DNA from: Acetobacteraceae bacterium
GTDB lineage: Bacteria > Pseudomonadota > Alphaproteobacteria > Acetobacterales > Acetobacteraceae
NCBI GenBank assembly: GCA_030037175.1
Contig: JASHRV010000236.1
Span: 1-39,196, forward strand
Direction of reading: 5' to 3'
Length of the DNA: 39,196 nucleotides
Part shown: in pieces, positions 1-12,320 of the stretch
Layout: each line of letters opens with the position of its first letter
Numbering within the stretch: position 1 is the stretch's first letter
Notes under the pieces: generated by a model
Database searches by the model: none
Seen by the model: the letters and a program-made list of their open reading frames with translations, nothing else
What the model was told of the DNA's origin: nothing
Position numbers and translations under genes: made by a program

Positions 1-923
1 CCGAGGCCGAGCCCGGCCATCGGCCCGGCCTCGTCGAAGCCGATGGCGGCGGCGAGGGACTGGCGCGGGCGGTAGATGGCGTGAGAGAGCAGGAGCGCGG
101 GGTTCGTCGCATCGAGATTGTGGTGCAGCCAGAGCGCCATGTCGTCGCCGGTGCTGTAGAGCCCGCCGCTGCCGCCGGTCGCCTCCGTGTCGACGCAGGG
201 GCCGGGGCCGCCGATCCCGCTGCCGATCATCAGCCGCTTGCATTGGTCGGGCGTCGGATCGAAGCCCGTGTCCGTCATGCCGAGCGGGCCCGTGACGTAG
301 GTGTGGAGCAGCGTCGCATAGGGCTGGCCGGAAGCGGTCACGAGCGCGTCGGCGAGCAGGTCGAAGCCGATATTGGAGTAGGCCGCGACCGCCCCCGGCG
401 GCCAGCCGAGCTTCTCCTTCGCGAGCCACGCCCAACGATCGGCGCGTGTCGGCCAGGTGAAGGGGGGCTTGTCCGGCGCGAAGCCCATTTCGCGCGGCAG
501 GCCCGCGGTGTGGGTCGCGAGGTCGAGCAGGGTGATCGGCGGCGCGCCGGGCATTGTAGGAACCGGGGCGCCGGCGGCGTATTTCTGCAGCGGATCGGTC
601 AGGCGCACGGTGCCGTCGACAACGAGGGAGGCGAGAACCTCGGTCGCGAAGACCTTCGTGATGGACCCGAGCCGGAAGAGGCTTTTCCCGGTCGGCTCGG
701 TCTTGTCGCCCTTCTCCGTCTCGCCGTAGCCTTCCACGACGCTGTCGGGGCCGCGCACGACGACCAGCACCATGCCCGGCGCGCCCGACACCAGCCACAG
801 CACGGGGCCGGTCAGCGTGATCGATTCCGCGAGCAGCGGATCCGCGGCGCGCGCCGGGATCGCCGCCAGCGCCAGCCAGCCGGCCAGGGCCAAGGCCAGA
901 ACCAGTGCTAGAAACGATCGCAT
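1..923 (-). CDS. ampH: AmpH-like D-Ala-D-Ala carboxypeptidase/endopeptidase, C-terminus cut by window edge
   Basis: This is a serine beta-lactamase-fold (class C penicillin-binding-type) hydrolase; the AmpH family trims peptidoglycan peptides in the periplasm. The ATG at 921-923 opens an uninterrupted frame to the window edge, about 307 residues. Residues 1-27 form a hydrophobic signal peptide ending in an ARAA cleavage region. The nucleophile motif SITK is at residues 87-90 and the second motif YSN at 182-184, followed by FDLLADAL; a PDQCKRLM stretch follows further on. These match E. coli AmpH as I remember it (YSNLAFDLLADAL, PDQCRRLM). The third active-site motif would lie beyond the window. 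It starts 42 bases after the dehydrogenase-fold gene on the same strand and may be co-transcribed with it. A more general beta-lactamase-family esterase is the alternative. Confidence 0.85.
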   Translation of the reverse strand, partial: MRSFLALVLALALAGWLALAAIPARAADPLLAESITLTGPVLWLVSGAPGMVLVVVRGPDSVVEGYGETEKGDKTEPTGKSLFRLGSITKVFATEVLASLVVDGTVRLTDPLQKYAAGAPVPTMPGAPPITLLDLATHTAGLPREMGFAPDKPPFTWPTRADRWAWLAKEKLGWPPGAVAAYSNIGFDLLADALVTASGQPYATLLHTYVTGPLGMTDTGFDPTPDQCKRLMIGSGIGGPGPCVDTEATGGSGGLYSTGDDMALWLHHNLDATNPALLLSHAIYRPRQSLAAAIGFDEAGPMAGLGL

Positions 924-965
924 GAGCCGCCTCCGTTTCTTTCGCGCTCTGGTGCCGATCCTGAT

Positions 966-1718
966 TCAGAACGAATAGCGCCGCAAGCCGCCATCCACGG
1001 GGATGACCGTGCCGGTGATATAGCCCGCGAGGGGTGAGGCGAGGAACACCGCGAGCATGGCGAGCTCCTCCGGCTCTCCGTAGCGGCCGAGCGGGATCTC
1101 GGCGGCGGAGAAACGCGCGCGCTCCTCCTCGGGATAGTTGCGCCGGATCTGCTCGCTCATGATCCTTCCCGGGGGAATCGAATTCACCGTGATGCCGTGT
1201 TTGCCGACCTCGCGCGAAAGCCCTTTCGCCCAGGCGTGCATGGCCGCCTTGGCCGCGAAGGCCGCGTTCAGCCGATCGGGCTCGGATTTTCCGGTGATGT
1301 TGATGATGCGGCCCCAATGGGCGGCGATCATCTGCGGCAGAAGCGCGTGGGTGAGCTGGCGTTGGCGGGTGAAGTTGAGGGTGATCGCCTCCTCCCATGC
1401 CGCTTCGGGCGCGTCGATCGGCAAAGGCCGGCTGCCGCCTGCGCAATTGACGAGGATCCCGACACGGCCGAGGCCGGCCAGCGCCGCCGCGGCGATGCTT
1501 TCCCCCGCTTTCGGCGCCATGACGTCCTGGACGATGACGACGGGCCGCGCGCCGCCCGCGGCGACGATCTCCTCGGCGAGGCTGTCCAGAAGCTCGCGGC
1601 GGCGCGCGACCGCGGCGAGGCGCACCCCCTCCGCCGCGAGGCCGCGCGCGATCGCCCGCCCGATGCCCATGCTCGCCCCGGTGACCAACGCCGTGCGGCC
1701 CGCAAGCTCGAGATTCAT
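966..1718 (-). CDS. SDR-family oxidoreductase-fold protein lacking the catalytic tyrosine
   Basis: A 250-residue short-chain dehydrogenase/reductase fold, the usual length for classical SDRs. The nucleotide-binding motif TGASMGIG is at residues 13-20 and the NCAG motif at 91-94. The active-site lysine is K157 (in AAFAAKAAMHAW), but the residue four before it, normally Tyr in YxxxK, is Ala153. The usual serine strand reads INITGKS instead of INISS. The C-terminal PPGRI and VDGG motifs are normal. The ATG at 1718 has an AAGGGA ribosome-binding site six bases upstream. The gene lies 130 bases after gcvP on the same strand. The substrate is unknown; the missing tyrosine suggests altered chemistry or a non-catalytic role. 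Database names such as 3-oxoacyl-ACP reductase should not be trusted here. Confidence 0.88.
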   Translation of the reverse strand: MNLELAGRTALVTGASMGIGRAIARGLAAEGVRLAAVARRRELLDSLAEEIVAAGGARPVVIVQDVMAPKAGESIAAAALAGLGRVGILVNCAGGSRPLPIDAPEAAWEEAITLNFTRQRQLTHALLPQMIAAHWGRIINITGKSEPDRLNAAFAAKAAMHAWAKGLSREVGKHGITVNSIPPGRIMSEQIRRNYPEEERARFSAAEIPLGRYGEPEELAMLAVFLASPLAGYITGTVIPVDGGLRRYSF

Positions 1719-1765
1719 GCGTTTCCCTTTCGTCGTGGGGCTTGCCGGCGCCGGGTCCGGAGAAC

Positions 1766-1811
1766 GGAAAAAAGTCTTTTTGCTTCTTTTTCTTCAGAAA
1801 AAGTTTTTTCC
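1766..1811. terminator. A/T-rich nested inverted repeat, possible terminator after gcvP
   Basis: An outer stem (ggaaaaaa at 1766-1773 with ttttttcc at 1804-1811) encloses an inner stem (ctttttct at 1786-1793 with agaaaaag at 1796-1803). It is strikingly A/T-rich against the surrounding high GC. It lies in the gap between gcvP and the dehydrogenase gene. A related element sits at 8191-8240 beside alaS. It may terminate or attenuate the gcv transcript, or be a dispersed repeat. Confidence 0.5.
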
Positions 1812-1848
1812 CCCCTTTTCAATGCTTCATCGGAGGGCTCGACAGATT

Positions 1849-4718
<2,870 letters not shown>

Positions 4719-4719
<1 letters not shown>

Positions 4720-5090
4720 CAGAGCGTCTCCAGAAAAGCCTTGTAGGCGGCTTCGTCCATCAGAGCCGACGGATCGGCCGTCACCCCCTCGAGGCGGAAG
4801 AACCACCCCTCGCCCGCCGGGTCGCGATTGACGAGCGAAGGATCATCGACGATCGCGGCATTGACCGCGGCGACGTGCCCCGCCACCGGCGCGAAAATGT
4901 CCGACGCGGCTTTCACGCTCTCGACGACCGCGCAGGTATCGCCCGCGGCCACCGTGCGGCCCGGCTCCGGCAGATCGACGAAGACGAGATCGCCGAGCGC
5001 CTGCTGCGCGTAGTCGGTGATGCCGACGGTCGCGGTGGTGCCGTCCAGGCGCACCCATTCATGGTCCTTGGTGTAGCGGGTCTCGGGCAT
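4719..5090 (-). CDS. gcvH: Glycine cleavage system H protein (lipoyl carrier)
   Basis: A 123-residue lipoyl-domain protein that shuttles the aminomethyl intermediate from P to T protein. The N-terminus [12 protein letters not shown] and the lipoyl-attachment motif ESVKAASDI, with the modified lysine at K60, are canonical. The ATG at 5090 has AAGGA seven bases upstream. It starts 11 bases after gcvT and its stop codon overlaps the gcvP start, so the three genes form one tight operon and are probably translationally coupled. Confidence 0.97.
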
Positions 5091-5101
5091 GCGGGGATCC
5101 T

Positions 5102-6247
5102 TCAGCGAAGGTAGCGATGCGGAACGAAAGGCATCGGCGCGACGGCGCAGGGGAGCGGCTTGCCGCGCACCAGGGCGGCGAGCTTCGTGCCCTCGGGCGC
5201 GAACGCGGATGCCACGTAGCCCATGGCGATGGGCGCATTGAGCGAGGGCGAAAAACAGCCGGACGTGATGCCGCCGATCTCCGCGCCCGAGGCATCGAGC
5301 AGCTGCGCGCCGGCGCGGGCCGGGGCCCGGCCTTCGGGGCGGATGCCGACGCGAAGCCGCGCCGGCCCGTGATCATGCTGGGCGCGGATCGCGGCACCGC
5401 CCGGAAAGTCCCAGGCCAGGCGCCGCCGCTTGCCGATCGTCCAGCCGAGCCCGGCCTCGATCGGCGTTGTCGTCGTGTCGATATCGGCGCCGTAGAGGCA
5501 GAGCCCGGCCTCGAGGCGAAGGGAATCGCGCGCGCCGAGCCCGGCGGGCCGCACCTCGGGCTCGGCGAGGAGCGCGCTCGCAAGCCGCTCCGCCGCTTCC
5601 GCCGGCACCGAAATCTCGAACCCGTCCTCGCCCGTGTAGCCGGAACGGGCGATGATCGCCCGCGTGCCGAGCAGGCGCGCCTCGGCGACGCCGAGGAACG
5701 GCAACGCCGCCAGGCCCGGGTCGAGCCGCGCCAGGACGCGCGCCGCCGCGGGGCCCTGCAACGCGAGCAGCGCGTGATCCGGGTGCGGAACGAGCCGCAC
5801 CGTTGCGGGCAGGGCGGCTGCGATATGGGCGAAGTCGAACGCCTTGCGGCTCGCATTGACGATCAGCAGAAACCGCGCGCCGAGATTGGCGATCATCAGA
5901 TCGTCGAGGATGCCGCCCGCATCGTCGGTCAGCAGCGTGTAGCGCTGCCGCCAGGGCTTGAGGCCCAGGATGTCGCCCGGAACCAGCCGTTCGAGCGCGG
6001 CCGCCGCGGCTTCGCCTTCGAGGCTCGCCTGGCCCATGTGCGAGACGTCGAAGAGCGCGGCCTCGGCGCGACAGTGAAGATGCTCGGCCATGATGCCGGC
6101 CTCGTATTGCAGAGGCATCGCGTAGCCGGCGAAGGGCACCATCCGCGCGCCAAGGCGCCGGTGCAAAGCATCGAGGGGGGTTCTTGCAAGCTCGGTCTCT
6201 GCCTCGGTCACCGCGCGCTCCAGAGTGGCCTCCCGCCGGTCCGTCAC
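5102..6247 (-). CDS. gcvT: Glycine cleavage system aminomethyltransferase (T protein)
   Basis: The T protein moves the methylene group from aminomethyl-GcvH to tetrahydrofolate and releases ammonia. The N-terminal block reads [20 protein letters not shown], followed by the DVSHMGQ motif; the C-terminal half has the [10 protein letters not shown] block. The listed start is a GTG at 6247, giving 381 residues. A second in-frame GTG at 6211 has a GGAG seven bases upstream and would give a protein closer to the family N-terminus, so the true start is uncertain by about 12 codons. It is the first gene after the tandem glycine riboswitch at 6255-6462. Confidence 0.95.
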   Translation of the reverse strand: MTDRREATLERAVTEAETELARTPLDALHRRLGARMVPFAGYAMPLQYEAGIMAEHLHCRAEAALFDVSHMGQASLEGEAAAAALERLVPGDILGLKPWRQRYTLLTDDAGGILDDLMIANLGARFLLIVNASRKAFDFAHIAAALPATVRLVPHPDHALLALQGPAAARVLARLDPGLAALPFLGVAEARLLGTRAIIARSGYTGEDGFEISVPAEAAERLASALLAEPEVRPAGLGARDSLRLEAGLCLYGADIDTTTTPIEAGLGWTIGKRRRLAWDFPGGAAIRAQHDHGPARLRVGIRPEGRAPARAGAQLLDASGAEIGGITSGCFSPSLNAPIAMGYVASAFAPEGTKLAALVRGKPLPCAVAPMPFVPHRYLR

Positions 6248-6254
6248 CGGCAGG

Positions 6255-6462
6255 AAAGACCCCCCTCTGTCGCGGAACCTGAGAGATTCGGGCCCCGAAA
6301 CCGTGGCGGACCCTTACTCCGTCGGTGCGGCGGGCAGAGAAGTCTGCCGCCGGCTTTCCAGAGACCCGTCCGCGCGCGGTCCTCTCTGCCTGAGCGTTTC
6401 CGGGGGCCGGTTGCGCCTTCGGCGGCGGGCCGTATCATTCAGCCCGCTCTCTCCCGCGCGCG
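6255..6462 (-). promoter_or_regulatory. Tandem glycine riboswitch in the gcvTHP leader
   Basis: Read on the minus strand, the leader holds two glycine-aptamer-like units in a row. The first (about 6462 to 6374) opens with gcgggagagagcgggc, contains a GCCGAAGGCGCAA loop region, and closes with acgctcaggcagagagg. The second (about 6368 to 6257) opens with gggtctctggaaag, contains ACCGACGGAGTAAGGG, and closes with tctctcaggttcc then gacagagggggg. These repeated blocks are the hallmark of the two-aptamer class found before gcvT in many bacteria. Its 3' end is within about 10 bases of the GTG proposed as the gcvT start, so translational control is possible. Known members usually switch glycine-cleavage genes on when glycine is abundant. 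Confidence 0.93.
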
Positions 6463-6547
6463 CATCGTGCGGGCGAGCCACCATGCCCGATCCCCACCGC
6501 CACTTCAACCACGTCGTCGCTGCAAGGATTTCGGACCGCCGCCCCTC

Positions 6548-7507
6548 ATGGCCGTCTACACGGAAGTCTCGGACGAGGCGGTGGCCGGATTCCTCGCCGA
6601 ATACGATATCGGGCGCATCGTCGCCTTCCGCGGCATCGCGGAAGGCGTCGAGAACAGCAACTACGCGCTGCGCACCACCGGCGGGGACTATATCCTCACG
6701 CTCTACGAGCGCCGTGTCGCGCCGGAGGATCTGCCCTGGTTCCTCGGGCTGATGGAACATCTCGCCGGGCGCGGGATTCCCTGCCCGCGGCCGGTGCCGG
6801 GGCGGGACGGCTCGGCGCTCCGCCATCTCGCCGGCCGTCACGCCGCCATCACGACCTTCCTGCCGGGCGTCTGGCCGCGGCGCATCCAGCGCGCGCACTG
6901 CGCCCCGCTCGGCACGGCGCTGGCGAAGCTCCATCTGGCCGGAGAAGGCTATGTTCCCGAGCGCGGCAACGGCCTCGGACCGCATGCCTGGCCGCGCCTG
7001 CTCGCCGCGATCGGAACCGGCGGCGACATGCTCCGCCCCGGCCTCGGCACCGAGCTCGAGGCCGCGCTCGCGCGCATCCTCGCCGCCTGGCCCGCCGGTC
7101 TTCCGCGCGGACACATCCACGCCGATCTCTTCCCCGACAATGTCTTCTTCCTGGAAGGAAGGATCTCCGGCCTGATCGACTTCTATTTCGCCGCGACCGA
7201 TCTTTTCGCCTACGACGTCGCCGTCTGCCTCAATTCCTGGTGCTTCGAGTCCGACTTCTCCTGCAATGTCACCAAGGCGCGCGCTCTGCTTCACGCCTAC
7301 GACGCCGCGCGCCCGCTCTCCGCTCCCGAACGGGCGGCGCTGCCCGTTCTTTGTCAGGGGGCCGCGATGCGCTTCCTGCTCACCCGGCTCTATGACTGGA
7401 TCAACACGCCCGCGGGCGCGCTGGTGACGCGCAAGGACCCGATCGAGTATCTCCGCCGCCTCTATTTTCATTTCGAGGCGCGGGACGAGCATGCCTACGG
7501 ACTCTGA
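6548..7507 (+). CDS. thrB: Homoserine kinase (ThrB, aminoglycoside-phosphotransferase fold)
   Basis: This enzyme phosphorylates homoserine in threonine biosynthesis. The ATG at 6548 gives 319 residues, the normal length for the APH-fold homoserine kinase of alphaproteobacteria. Seen motifs are the N-terminal [10 protein letters not shown] and [13 protein letters not shown], the catalytic loop HADLFPDN at residues 191-198 (Asp193 as base) and the metal-binding IDFYF with Asp211. The frame is open far upstream, but that stretch lies inside the riboswitch and gcvT on the other strand and is not conserved-looking. It is divergent from gcvT, and its last 17 bases overlap rnhA. Confidence 0.95.
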   Translation: MAVYTEVSDEAVAGFLAEYDIGRIVAFRGIAEGVENSNYALRTTGGDYILTLYERRVAPEDLPWFLGLMEHLAGRGIPCPRPVPGRDGSALRHLAGRHAAITTFLPGVWPRRIQRAHCAPLGTALAKLHLAGEGYVPERGNGLGPHAWPRLLAAIGTGGDMLRPGLGTELEAALARILAAWPAGLPRGHIHADLFPDNVFFLEGRISGLIDFYFAATDLFAYDVAVCLNSWCFESDFSCNVTKARALLHAYDAARPLSAPERAALPVLCQGAAMRFLLTRLYDWINTPAGALVTRKDPIEYLRRLYFHFEARDEHAYGL

Positions 7508-7967
7508 GGAGCTTCCGCGCGTCGAGATCTGGACGGATGGCGGCTGCCGGCCGAATCCGGGCCCGGGCGGCTGGGGCGCGATCCTCCGGGCAGGCGGGAA
7601 GGAGCGCGCGATCTCCGGCGCGGAGGCCGCCACCACCAACAACCGGATGGAGCTCACCGCCGCCGCCGCTTCGCTCGAGGCGCTGAAGAAACCGTGCCGC
7701 GTGATTCTGCACACGGACAGCCAGTATCTTCAGCAGGGCATCACGACCTGGCAGAAAAGCTGGGTCAGGCGGAACTGGCGCACGGCCGAAGGCAAGCCGG
7801 TGCTGAACCAGGATCTCTGGCGGCGGCTGCTGGCCGCCGCGGCGCGGCACCAGGTGGAATGGCGCTGGGTGCGCGGACACGCGGACGATGCCATGAACCA
7901 CCGCGCCGATGCGCTCGCCACCGCCGCGCGCGAGGCGCTCACCGGGCAAGGTTCCGGGCAAGGTTAG
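7491..7967 (+). CDS. rnhA: Ribonuclease HI
   Basis: RNase HI cuts the RNA strand of RNA-DNA hybrids. The 158-residue product aligns along its length with E. coli RNase HI. The four acidic residues are visible: D16 (WTDGG), E54 (NRMEL), D76 (HTDSQY) and D140 (RADALA), plus the catalytic His130 in VRGHADD. The basic protrusion near [14 protein letters not shown] is present. The ATG at 7491 lies inside the end of thrB, suggesting translational coupling; the thrB-rnhA pairing is common in this class. Its TAG stop codon is formed by the first bases of the palindromic repeat that begins at 7966. Confidence 0.97.
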   Translation: MPTDSEELPRVEIWTDGGCRPNPGPGGWGAILRAGGKERAISGAEAATTNNRMELTAAAASLEALKKPCRVILHTDSQYLQQGITTWQKSWVRRNWRTAEGKPVLNQDLWRRLLAAAARHQVEWRWVRGHADDAMNHRADALATAAREALTGQGSGQG

Positions 7968-8173
7968 AGCAGATCGCGATCAGCCGGGATCGGCTGATCG
8001 CGTGAATCTGCTCGGGGAAACAATGAGCGGGAGCGGTTTCCGTGAGCCGGAGCGAACGGGAAACGCTTTAGAGCGTGATCGCCGAAGGTGGAGAAACCGA
8101 AGGCGTTTGATCACGCGGGGAAAACAAAGACCTAGAGCGGGATACGTGAGCAAGAGCGAACGCATCCCGCTCT
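7966..8173. repeat. Palindromic module cluster, order C-D-A-B, between convergent rnhA and alaS
   Basis: Four imperfect palindromes follow one another. C is 7966-8013 (agagcagat...aatctgctc, with an inner cgatcagcc/ggctgatcg stem). D is about 8026-8069 (agcggtttcc...ggaaacgct). A is 8070-8116 (gcgtgatc at 8073-8080 paired with gatcacgc at 8109-8116). B is 8134-8173 (agagcgggat...atcccgctct). Between C and D, and between A and B, there are gggaaa-type spacers. The same four modules occur at 14341-14546 in the order A-B-C-D. Module C overlaps the rnhA stop codon. The setting, at convergent 3' ends, is typical of REP-like elements. Confidence 0.9.
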
Positions 8174-8190
8174 AGGCCGGGCGCGACAAG

Positions 8191-8240
8191 TCAAGAAAGT
8201 TGTTCTTTCTTGAAAGAAAGAACCAAAGAACTTTTTTCCG
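8191..8240. terminator. A/T-rich inverted repeat at the 3' end of alaS
   Basis: The stem tcaagaaag (8191-8199) pairs with ctttcttga (8206-8214), and a wider pairing of aaagttgttctttc with gaaagaaccaaagaactttt is possible. It is A/T-rich in a GC-rich region and lies just past the alaS stop codon, so it could terminate alaS. It resembles the element at 1766-1811 in composition and layout, which suggests a dispersed repeat family. Confidence 0.5.
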
Positions 8241-8243
8241 TTT

Positions 8244-10883
8244 TCAGGCCGCGAGCGCGGTGCGGACGGCCTCCAGCGCCGCCTCCGCGCGGCTCCCGTC
8301 CGGGCCGCCGGCCTGGGCGAGATCGGGGCGGCCGCCGCCGCCCTTTCCGCCGACCGCGGCCGAGGCGGCACGCGCGAGCGCCACCGCGTCGAACCGGCTC
8401 GTGAGGTCCGGCGAAATGCCGACGACGATGCTTGCCTTGCCCTCCGCGGTCGAGACGAGTGCGACGACTCCGCTGCCCATCTTGCGTTGGATCACGTCGG
8501 CGAGGTTCTTGAGCTCCCGCGGCGGCACTTCTCCGAGATTGCGCGCCGCGAGCCGCACGCCGTTCACCTCCTCCACCGTCGCGGCCTCGCCGCCCGTGGC
8601 CAGCCGGCGCTGGAGCTCCGTGATCTGCCGCTCGAGCCGGCGGCGCTCCTCGATCATCGCCTCGATCCGCGCGGGAAGCTCCGTGGGCGGGGTTTTCAGC
8701 GCCGAAGCCGCCTCGGCCAGCACCCGGTCCGTCTCGGCGAGGCGGGTGAGCGCAGCCTCGCCGGTGGCGGCCTCGATCCGGCGCAGGCCCGCACCGATCG
8801 CGCTCTCGGCCACGATCCGGAAGAGCCCGATATCGCCCGTGCGCCGGACGTGAGTGCCGCCGCAAAGCTCGATCGAATAGGCGGGCTTCTTCCCGTCGCC
8901 CCCGCCCATCGAGACGACCCGCACCTCTTCGCCGTATTTCTCTCCGAAGAGCGCCATCGCCCCTTCGGCAACGGCCGCTTCGGGGCTCATCAGGCGCGTC
9001 GTCACCTCGGTGTTCTCGCGCACGCGCGCATTCACCTCCGACTCGACCCAGGCGAGGTCCGCATGCCCGATCGGGTGCGGATGGCTGATATCGAAGCGCA
9101 GCCGGTCGGGCGCGTTCAGGCTTCCTTTCTGCATCACATGCGTGCCGAGCCGCCGGCGCAGCGCTTCGTGCAGAAGGTGCGTCGCGGAGTGGTGGGCACG
9201 GATCGCGGTGCGGCGGGCGTGATCGACCTCGGCAGCGACGGGCGCGCCGACGCGTGCGGTGCCGCCGGTGACACGGCCGATATGGACGATGAGATCGCCG
9301 ACCTTGCGCTGGGTATCGGCGACCTCGATCAGGAGTCCGTCCGCGCCGGTGATGCGGCCGGTATCGCCGACCTGGCCGCCGGCTTCGGCGTAGAAGGGCG
9401 TCTGGTTCAGCACCACCGCGAGAGCGCTGCCGGGGGGCGCGGCGTCCGCCGACCTGCCCTCGACGATCAGGGCGGCGATGGTCGCCTCCGCCGTTTCCGT
9501 CGTGTAGCCCAGGAACTCGGAAGCGCCGATCGCGTCGCGAACCTCGAACCAGACCCGCTCGGTCGCCGCATCGCCCGAACCCGCCCAGGCCGCGCGCGCA
9601 CGGCGGCGCTGTTCCGCCATCGCCTCCGCGAAACCTTCCGTATCGACCGTGCGCCCCTCCTCGCGCAGCGCATCCTCGGTCAGGTCGAGGGGGAAGCCGT
9701 AGGTGTCGTAGAGGCGGAAAGCGACCGGGCCGGGCAGAGGCTCGTCGGCGCCGAGCTTGTCGGTCTCCTCGGCGAGCAGGGCGAGCCCGCGTTCGAGCAG
9801 CGCCTGGAAGCGGCCTTCCTCGAGCTTGAGCGTGTCCGAGATGAGGGTCTCGGCGCGGCCGAGCTCGGGATAGGCGCCGCCCATCTGGCGGATGAGCGCG
9901 GGCAGCAGCCGGTACATCAGCGGCTCGCGCGCGCCCATGCGATAGGCGTGGCGCATGGCGCGGCGCATGATCCGGCGCAGCACGTAGCCGCGGCCTTCGT
10001 TGGCCGGCAGCACGCCGTCGGCGATCAGGAAGGCGGAGCTGCGCAGGTGGTCGGCGATGACGCGGTGATCGATCCGATAGAGACCGTCCGGGTCCTGTCC
10101 GCTCGCCTCGGCCGAGGCAAGGATCAGGGCGCGCAGCGTATCGGTGTCATAGTTGTCGTGCTTGCCCTGGAGGATCGCGGCGAAGCGCTCGAGGCCCAGG
10201 CCGGTGTCGATCGAGGGGCGCGGCAGGGGTGCCCGCACGCCGGGCGGCCCCTCCTCGAACTGCATGAAGACGAGGTTCCAGATCTCGACGAAGCGGTCCC
10301 CCTCGGCCTCGGCGCTGCCGGGCGGACCGCCCGGGATCTCGGGGCCGTGGTCGTAGAAGATTTCCGAGCAGGGACCGCAGGGACCGGTATCGCCCATGCG
10401 CCAGAAATTGTCGTTCGTCGGGATGCGGATGATGCGCTCTTCGGGCAATCCCGCGATCTTGTGCCAGAGGCGCGCCGCGTCCTCGTCCTCGGCATAGACG
10501 GTGACCGAGAGGCGCTCGCGCGGCAGGGCGAAATCGCGGGTGACGAGCTCCCAGGCATAGGCGATCGCCTGCTCCTTGAAATAATCGCCGAAGCTGAAAT
10601 TGCCGAGCATCTCGAAGAAGGTGTGATGGCGGGCCGTGTAGCCGACATTGTCGAGGTCGTTGTGCTTGCCCCCGGCGCGCACGCATTTCTGCGCGGTGGT
10701 GGCGCGGCTGTAGGCGCGCTTCTCCTGGCCGGTGAAGACGTTCTTGAACTGAACCATCCCGCTGTTCGTGAAAAGCAGGCTCGGGTCGTTGCGCGGGACG
10801 AGCGGCGAGCTCTCGACCACCTGATGGCCGTTTCTTGCGAAGTAGTCGAGGAAGGTGGCACGGATCTCGTTGCTGCTGGTCAT
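8244..10883 (-). CDS. alaS: Alanyl-tRNA synthetase
   Basis: AlaRS charges tRNA-Ala and edits mischarged Ser and Gly. I choose the ATG at 10883 ([15 protein letters not shown]), giving 879 residues; a TTG two codons upstream is in frame but less likely. Domains in order: class II aminoacylation core ([41 protein letters not shown]), the tRNA-recognition region, the editing domain with zinc-binding residues (HHSATHLLH and later CGGTHV), and the C-terminal DHHA1 region ending [12 protein letters not shown]. All expected blocks are intact. No strong ribosome-binding site is visible. It converges on rnhA across the repeat cluster. The long frames on the opposite strand are antisense artefacts. Confidence 0.98.
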   Translation of the reverse strand: MTSSNEIRATFLDYFARNGHQVVESSPLVPRNDPSLLFTNSGMVQFKNVFTGQEKRAYSRATTAQKCVRAGGKHNDLDNVGYTARHHTFFEMLGNFSFGDYFKEQAIAYAWELVTRDFALPRERLSVTVYAEDEDAARLWHKIAGLPEERIIRIPTNDNFWRMGDTGPCGPCSEIFYDHGPEIPGGPPGSAEAEGDRFVEIWNLVFMQFEEGPPGVRAPLPRPSIDTGLGLERFAAILQGKHDNYDTDTLRALILASAEASGQDPDGLYRIDHRVIADHLRSSAFLIADGVLPANEGRGYVLRRIMRRAMRHAYRMGAREPLMYRLLPALIRQMGGAYPELGRAETLISDTLKLEEGRFQALLERGLALLAEETDKLGADEPLPGPVAFRLYDTYGFPLDLTEDALREEGRTVDTEGFAEAMAEQRRRARAAWAGSGDAATERVWFEVRDAIGASEFLGYTTETAEATIAALIVEGRSADAAPPGSALAVVLNQTPFYAEAGGQVGDTGRITGADGLLIEVADTQRKVGDLIVHIGRVTGGTARVGAPVAAEVDHARRTAIRAHHSATHLLHEALRRRLGTHVMQKGSLNAPDRLRFDISHPHPIGHADLAWVESEVNARVRENTEVTTRLMSPEAAVAEGAMALFGEKYGEEVRVVSMGGGDGKKPAYSIELCGGTHVRRTGDIGLFRIVAESAIGAGLRRIEAATGEAALTRLAETDRVLAEAASALKTPPTELPARIEAMIEERRRLERQITELQRRLATGGEAATVEEVNGVRLAARNLGEVPPRELKNLADVIQRKMGSGVVALVSTAEGKASIVVGISPDLTSRFDAVALARAASAAVGGKGGGGRPDLAQAGGPDGSRAEAALEAVRTALAA

Positions 10884-11520
10884 CTTCAATCGGACTTTCG
10901 GGGGCGATCGAAGCCTCGATTAGCGCAAGGTGCGGGCAGTGTCACCGAGGCGAACCCGCCAATCCGGCCGTTTCCGCCCAAGCTATTGATTCGGCTCATC
11001 TTGCGAGGGCATTCCCGAGATGCCGAAGCCTCGGCGGGGCGGCTGCCTTCGTTCCGGCGGCTGCTCAGGCCGCTTGGGTGTTCGGCGGGAAGGCGCAGGC
11101 CAGCGCCGTGGCCGATCCACCTGGCCATCTCCACGATGTCGAAGAGGATGCCGGGATCGTTCGGGTCATCGGCACCGCGGGACCGCTTGCCCTCCGCGGT
11201 CGTCGCGACGAGCCGGCTCGCCTCGCGGGCCTTCGTCTCTGGCCGCCAGGGATTTCGTTACGGTAGGGACTTCGTTGCGGAAAAGCATCACTGATCGCGT
11301 GCCGATCGCAAACCTTGTTCGCGCCTCCTCTCCGGCCTGCCGGGATGCCGCCACGCCATCGCGCCAGTCGCACGCCGTCGCGCCAGTCGCAAATGAACCG
11401 CAAGCGGTACGGAATCGACCCTGGCCCGTTCTCGGAATCCTTGACGAGGCTTGTCCAGGGCGCGACGGTTCTTCACTTTTCCCCGGTGGACCCGCCTGCA
11501 AAAAAGAACAGGGAGCGCAC
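10884..11520. other. 637-base region without a convincing gene
   Basis: This lies between the alaS start and the start of a secreted-protein gene, which diverge. I see no frame with good start, length and family resemblance. On the minus strand one frame reads GADDPNDPGILFDIVEMARW at about 11175-11115; it looks protein-like but has no good start and is bounded by a stop upstream, so it may be a gene remnant. Two adjacent near-copies of a 19-base unit based on cgcgccagtcgca lie at about 11358-11391. The alaS promoter must also lie here, but I could not place it. Confidence 0.4.
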
Positions 11521-12069
11521 ATGTCACTGCAACGTTTCAGTTGGGCCGCTATCGTAACGTGCCTGACAGGGCTGCCGGGGCTTTGCCCAAGCGCAGGCCT
11601 GGCACAGGGAAAAAACATCCTCCTCGTCACCAGCGGCGATTGGATCGCGACCGAACAGAGGGATTCCGCGGCGGCACCGCCCTATCTCTGCTCGACCCTC
11701 ACGCGAAAGGCCGGCCGCAGCTTCGAGATTCAGGCGAACATCGTCGACACCGAAGCCCGCTTTGCCGATGCCCGCTGGTCGCAGCCTGCGAGCATTCCCG
11801 GAACCCTCGTCATCGCCATCGGGGCCTACCAGGTGACGCTCAAGGTCACCGACACGGCGAACGATGTGGCGATCGCGGCCATCGGTGCGGATCAGCTTCG
11901 GCTCATGATCGGGGCGATGGAAAAGGCCGACGCGATGACCCTCACGCCCGGATCCGCCATGCCGCAGACGATATCTCTCAAGGGGAGCAACGTGGCGACG
12001 AACGCCTTCCGCGCCTGCGCTGCCCAACTCCGCGCCGCGCACAATCCCGCTCCGGGTCCGCTCCAGTAG
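11521..12069 (+). CDS. Small secreted protein, function unknown, IalB-like in outline
   Basis: A 182-residue protein whose first 29 residues form a signal peptide (MSLQRFSWAAIVTCLTG, cleavage near GLAQ). The ATG at 11521 has GGGAG about six bases upstream, which decides the start within a longer open frame. The mature protein has one early Cys (YLCSTL) and one late Cys in a block reading SLKGSNVATNAFRACAAQ. A short beta-rich secreted protein that ends with Gly-Ser...AF..C loosely resembles the invasion-associated-locus-B family of alphaproteobacteria. That resemblance is from memory and weak. No operon partner is evident; the DMT permease starts 251 bases later. Periplasmic location is likely; I do not assign a function. 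Confidence 0.72.
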   Translation: MSLQRFSWAAIVTCLTGLPGLCPSAGLAQGKNILLVTSGDWIATEQRDSAAAPPYLCSTLTRKAGRSFEIQANIVDTEARFADARWSQPASIPGTLVIAIGAYQVTLKVTDTANDVAIAAIGADQLRLMIGAMEKADAMTLTPGSAMPQTISLKGSNVATNAFRACAAQLRAAHNPAPGPLQ

Positions 12070-12320
12070 CCGGGATCGTTCCGCGTGGCCGTTGTTCGGC
12101 GGGCGGCTGCCGATATTTCCGCGCTGTGGCTGGGAACTGGCAGCCGGCCGTGGTGATGGCAACAGCACGGGTGCACCAGGCGTAAGCGACGCGGCCTATC
12201 CGCTCGAGCCCGGCCAAGGATGCCGAGCTGGTTCGCGCAGGGCGCGCATGGCCCCGCCTTGGCTCCGCTCCATGCCGCGCGTAATTTCGCAACGGGCGGC
12301 ATAATCAGGATGGTGCGAGC

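Noticed and set aside
10884-10889. TTG start for alaS two codons upstream of the ATG.
   Set aside because: The ATG at 10883 begins right at the usual AlaRS N-terminus, and the TTG has no ribosome-binding site.
8487-11294. 935-codon plus-strand frame opposite alaS.
   Set aside because: Same cause: alaS on the minus strand is complete with all family motifs, and the antisense translation has no recognisable family features.
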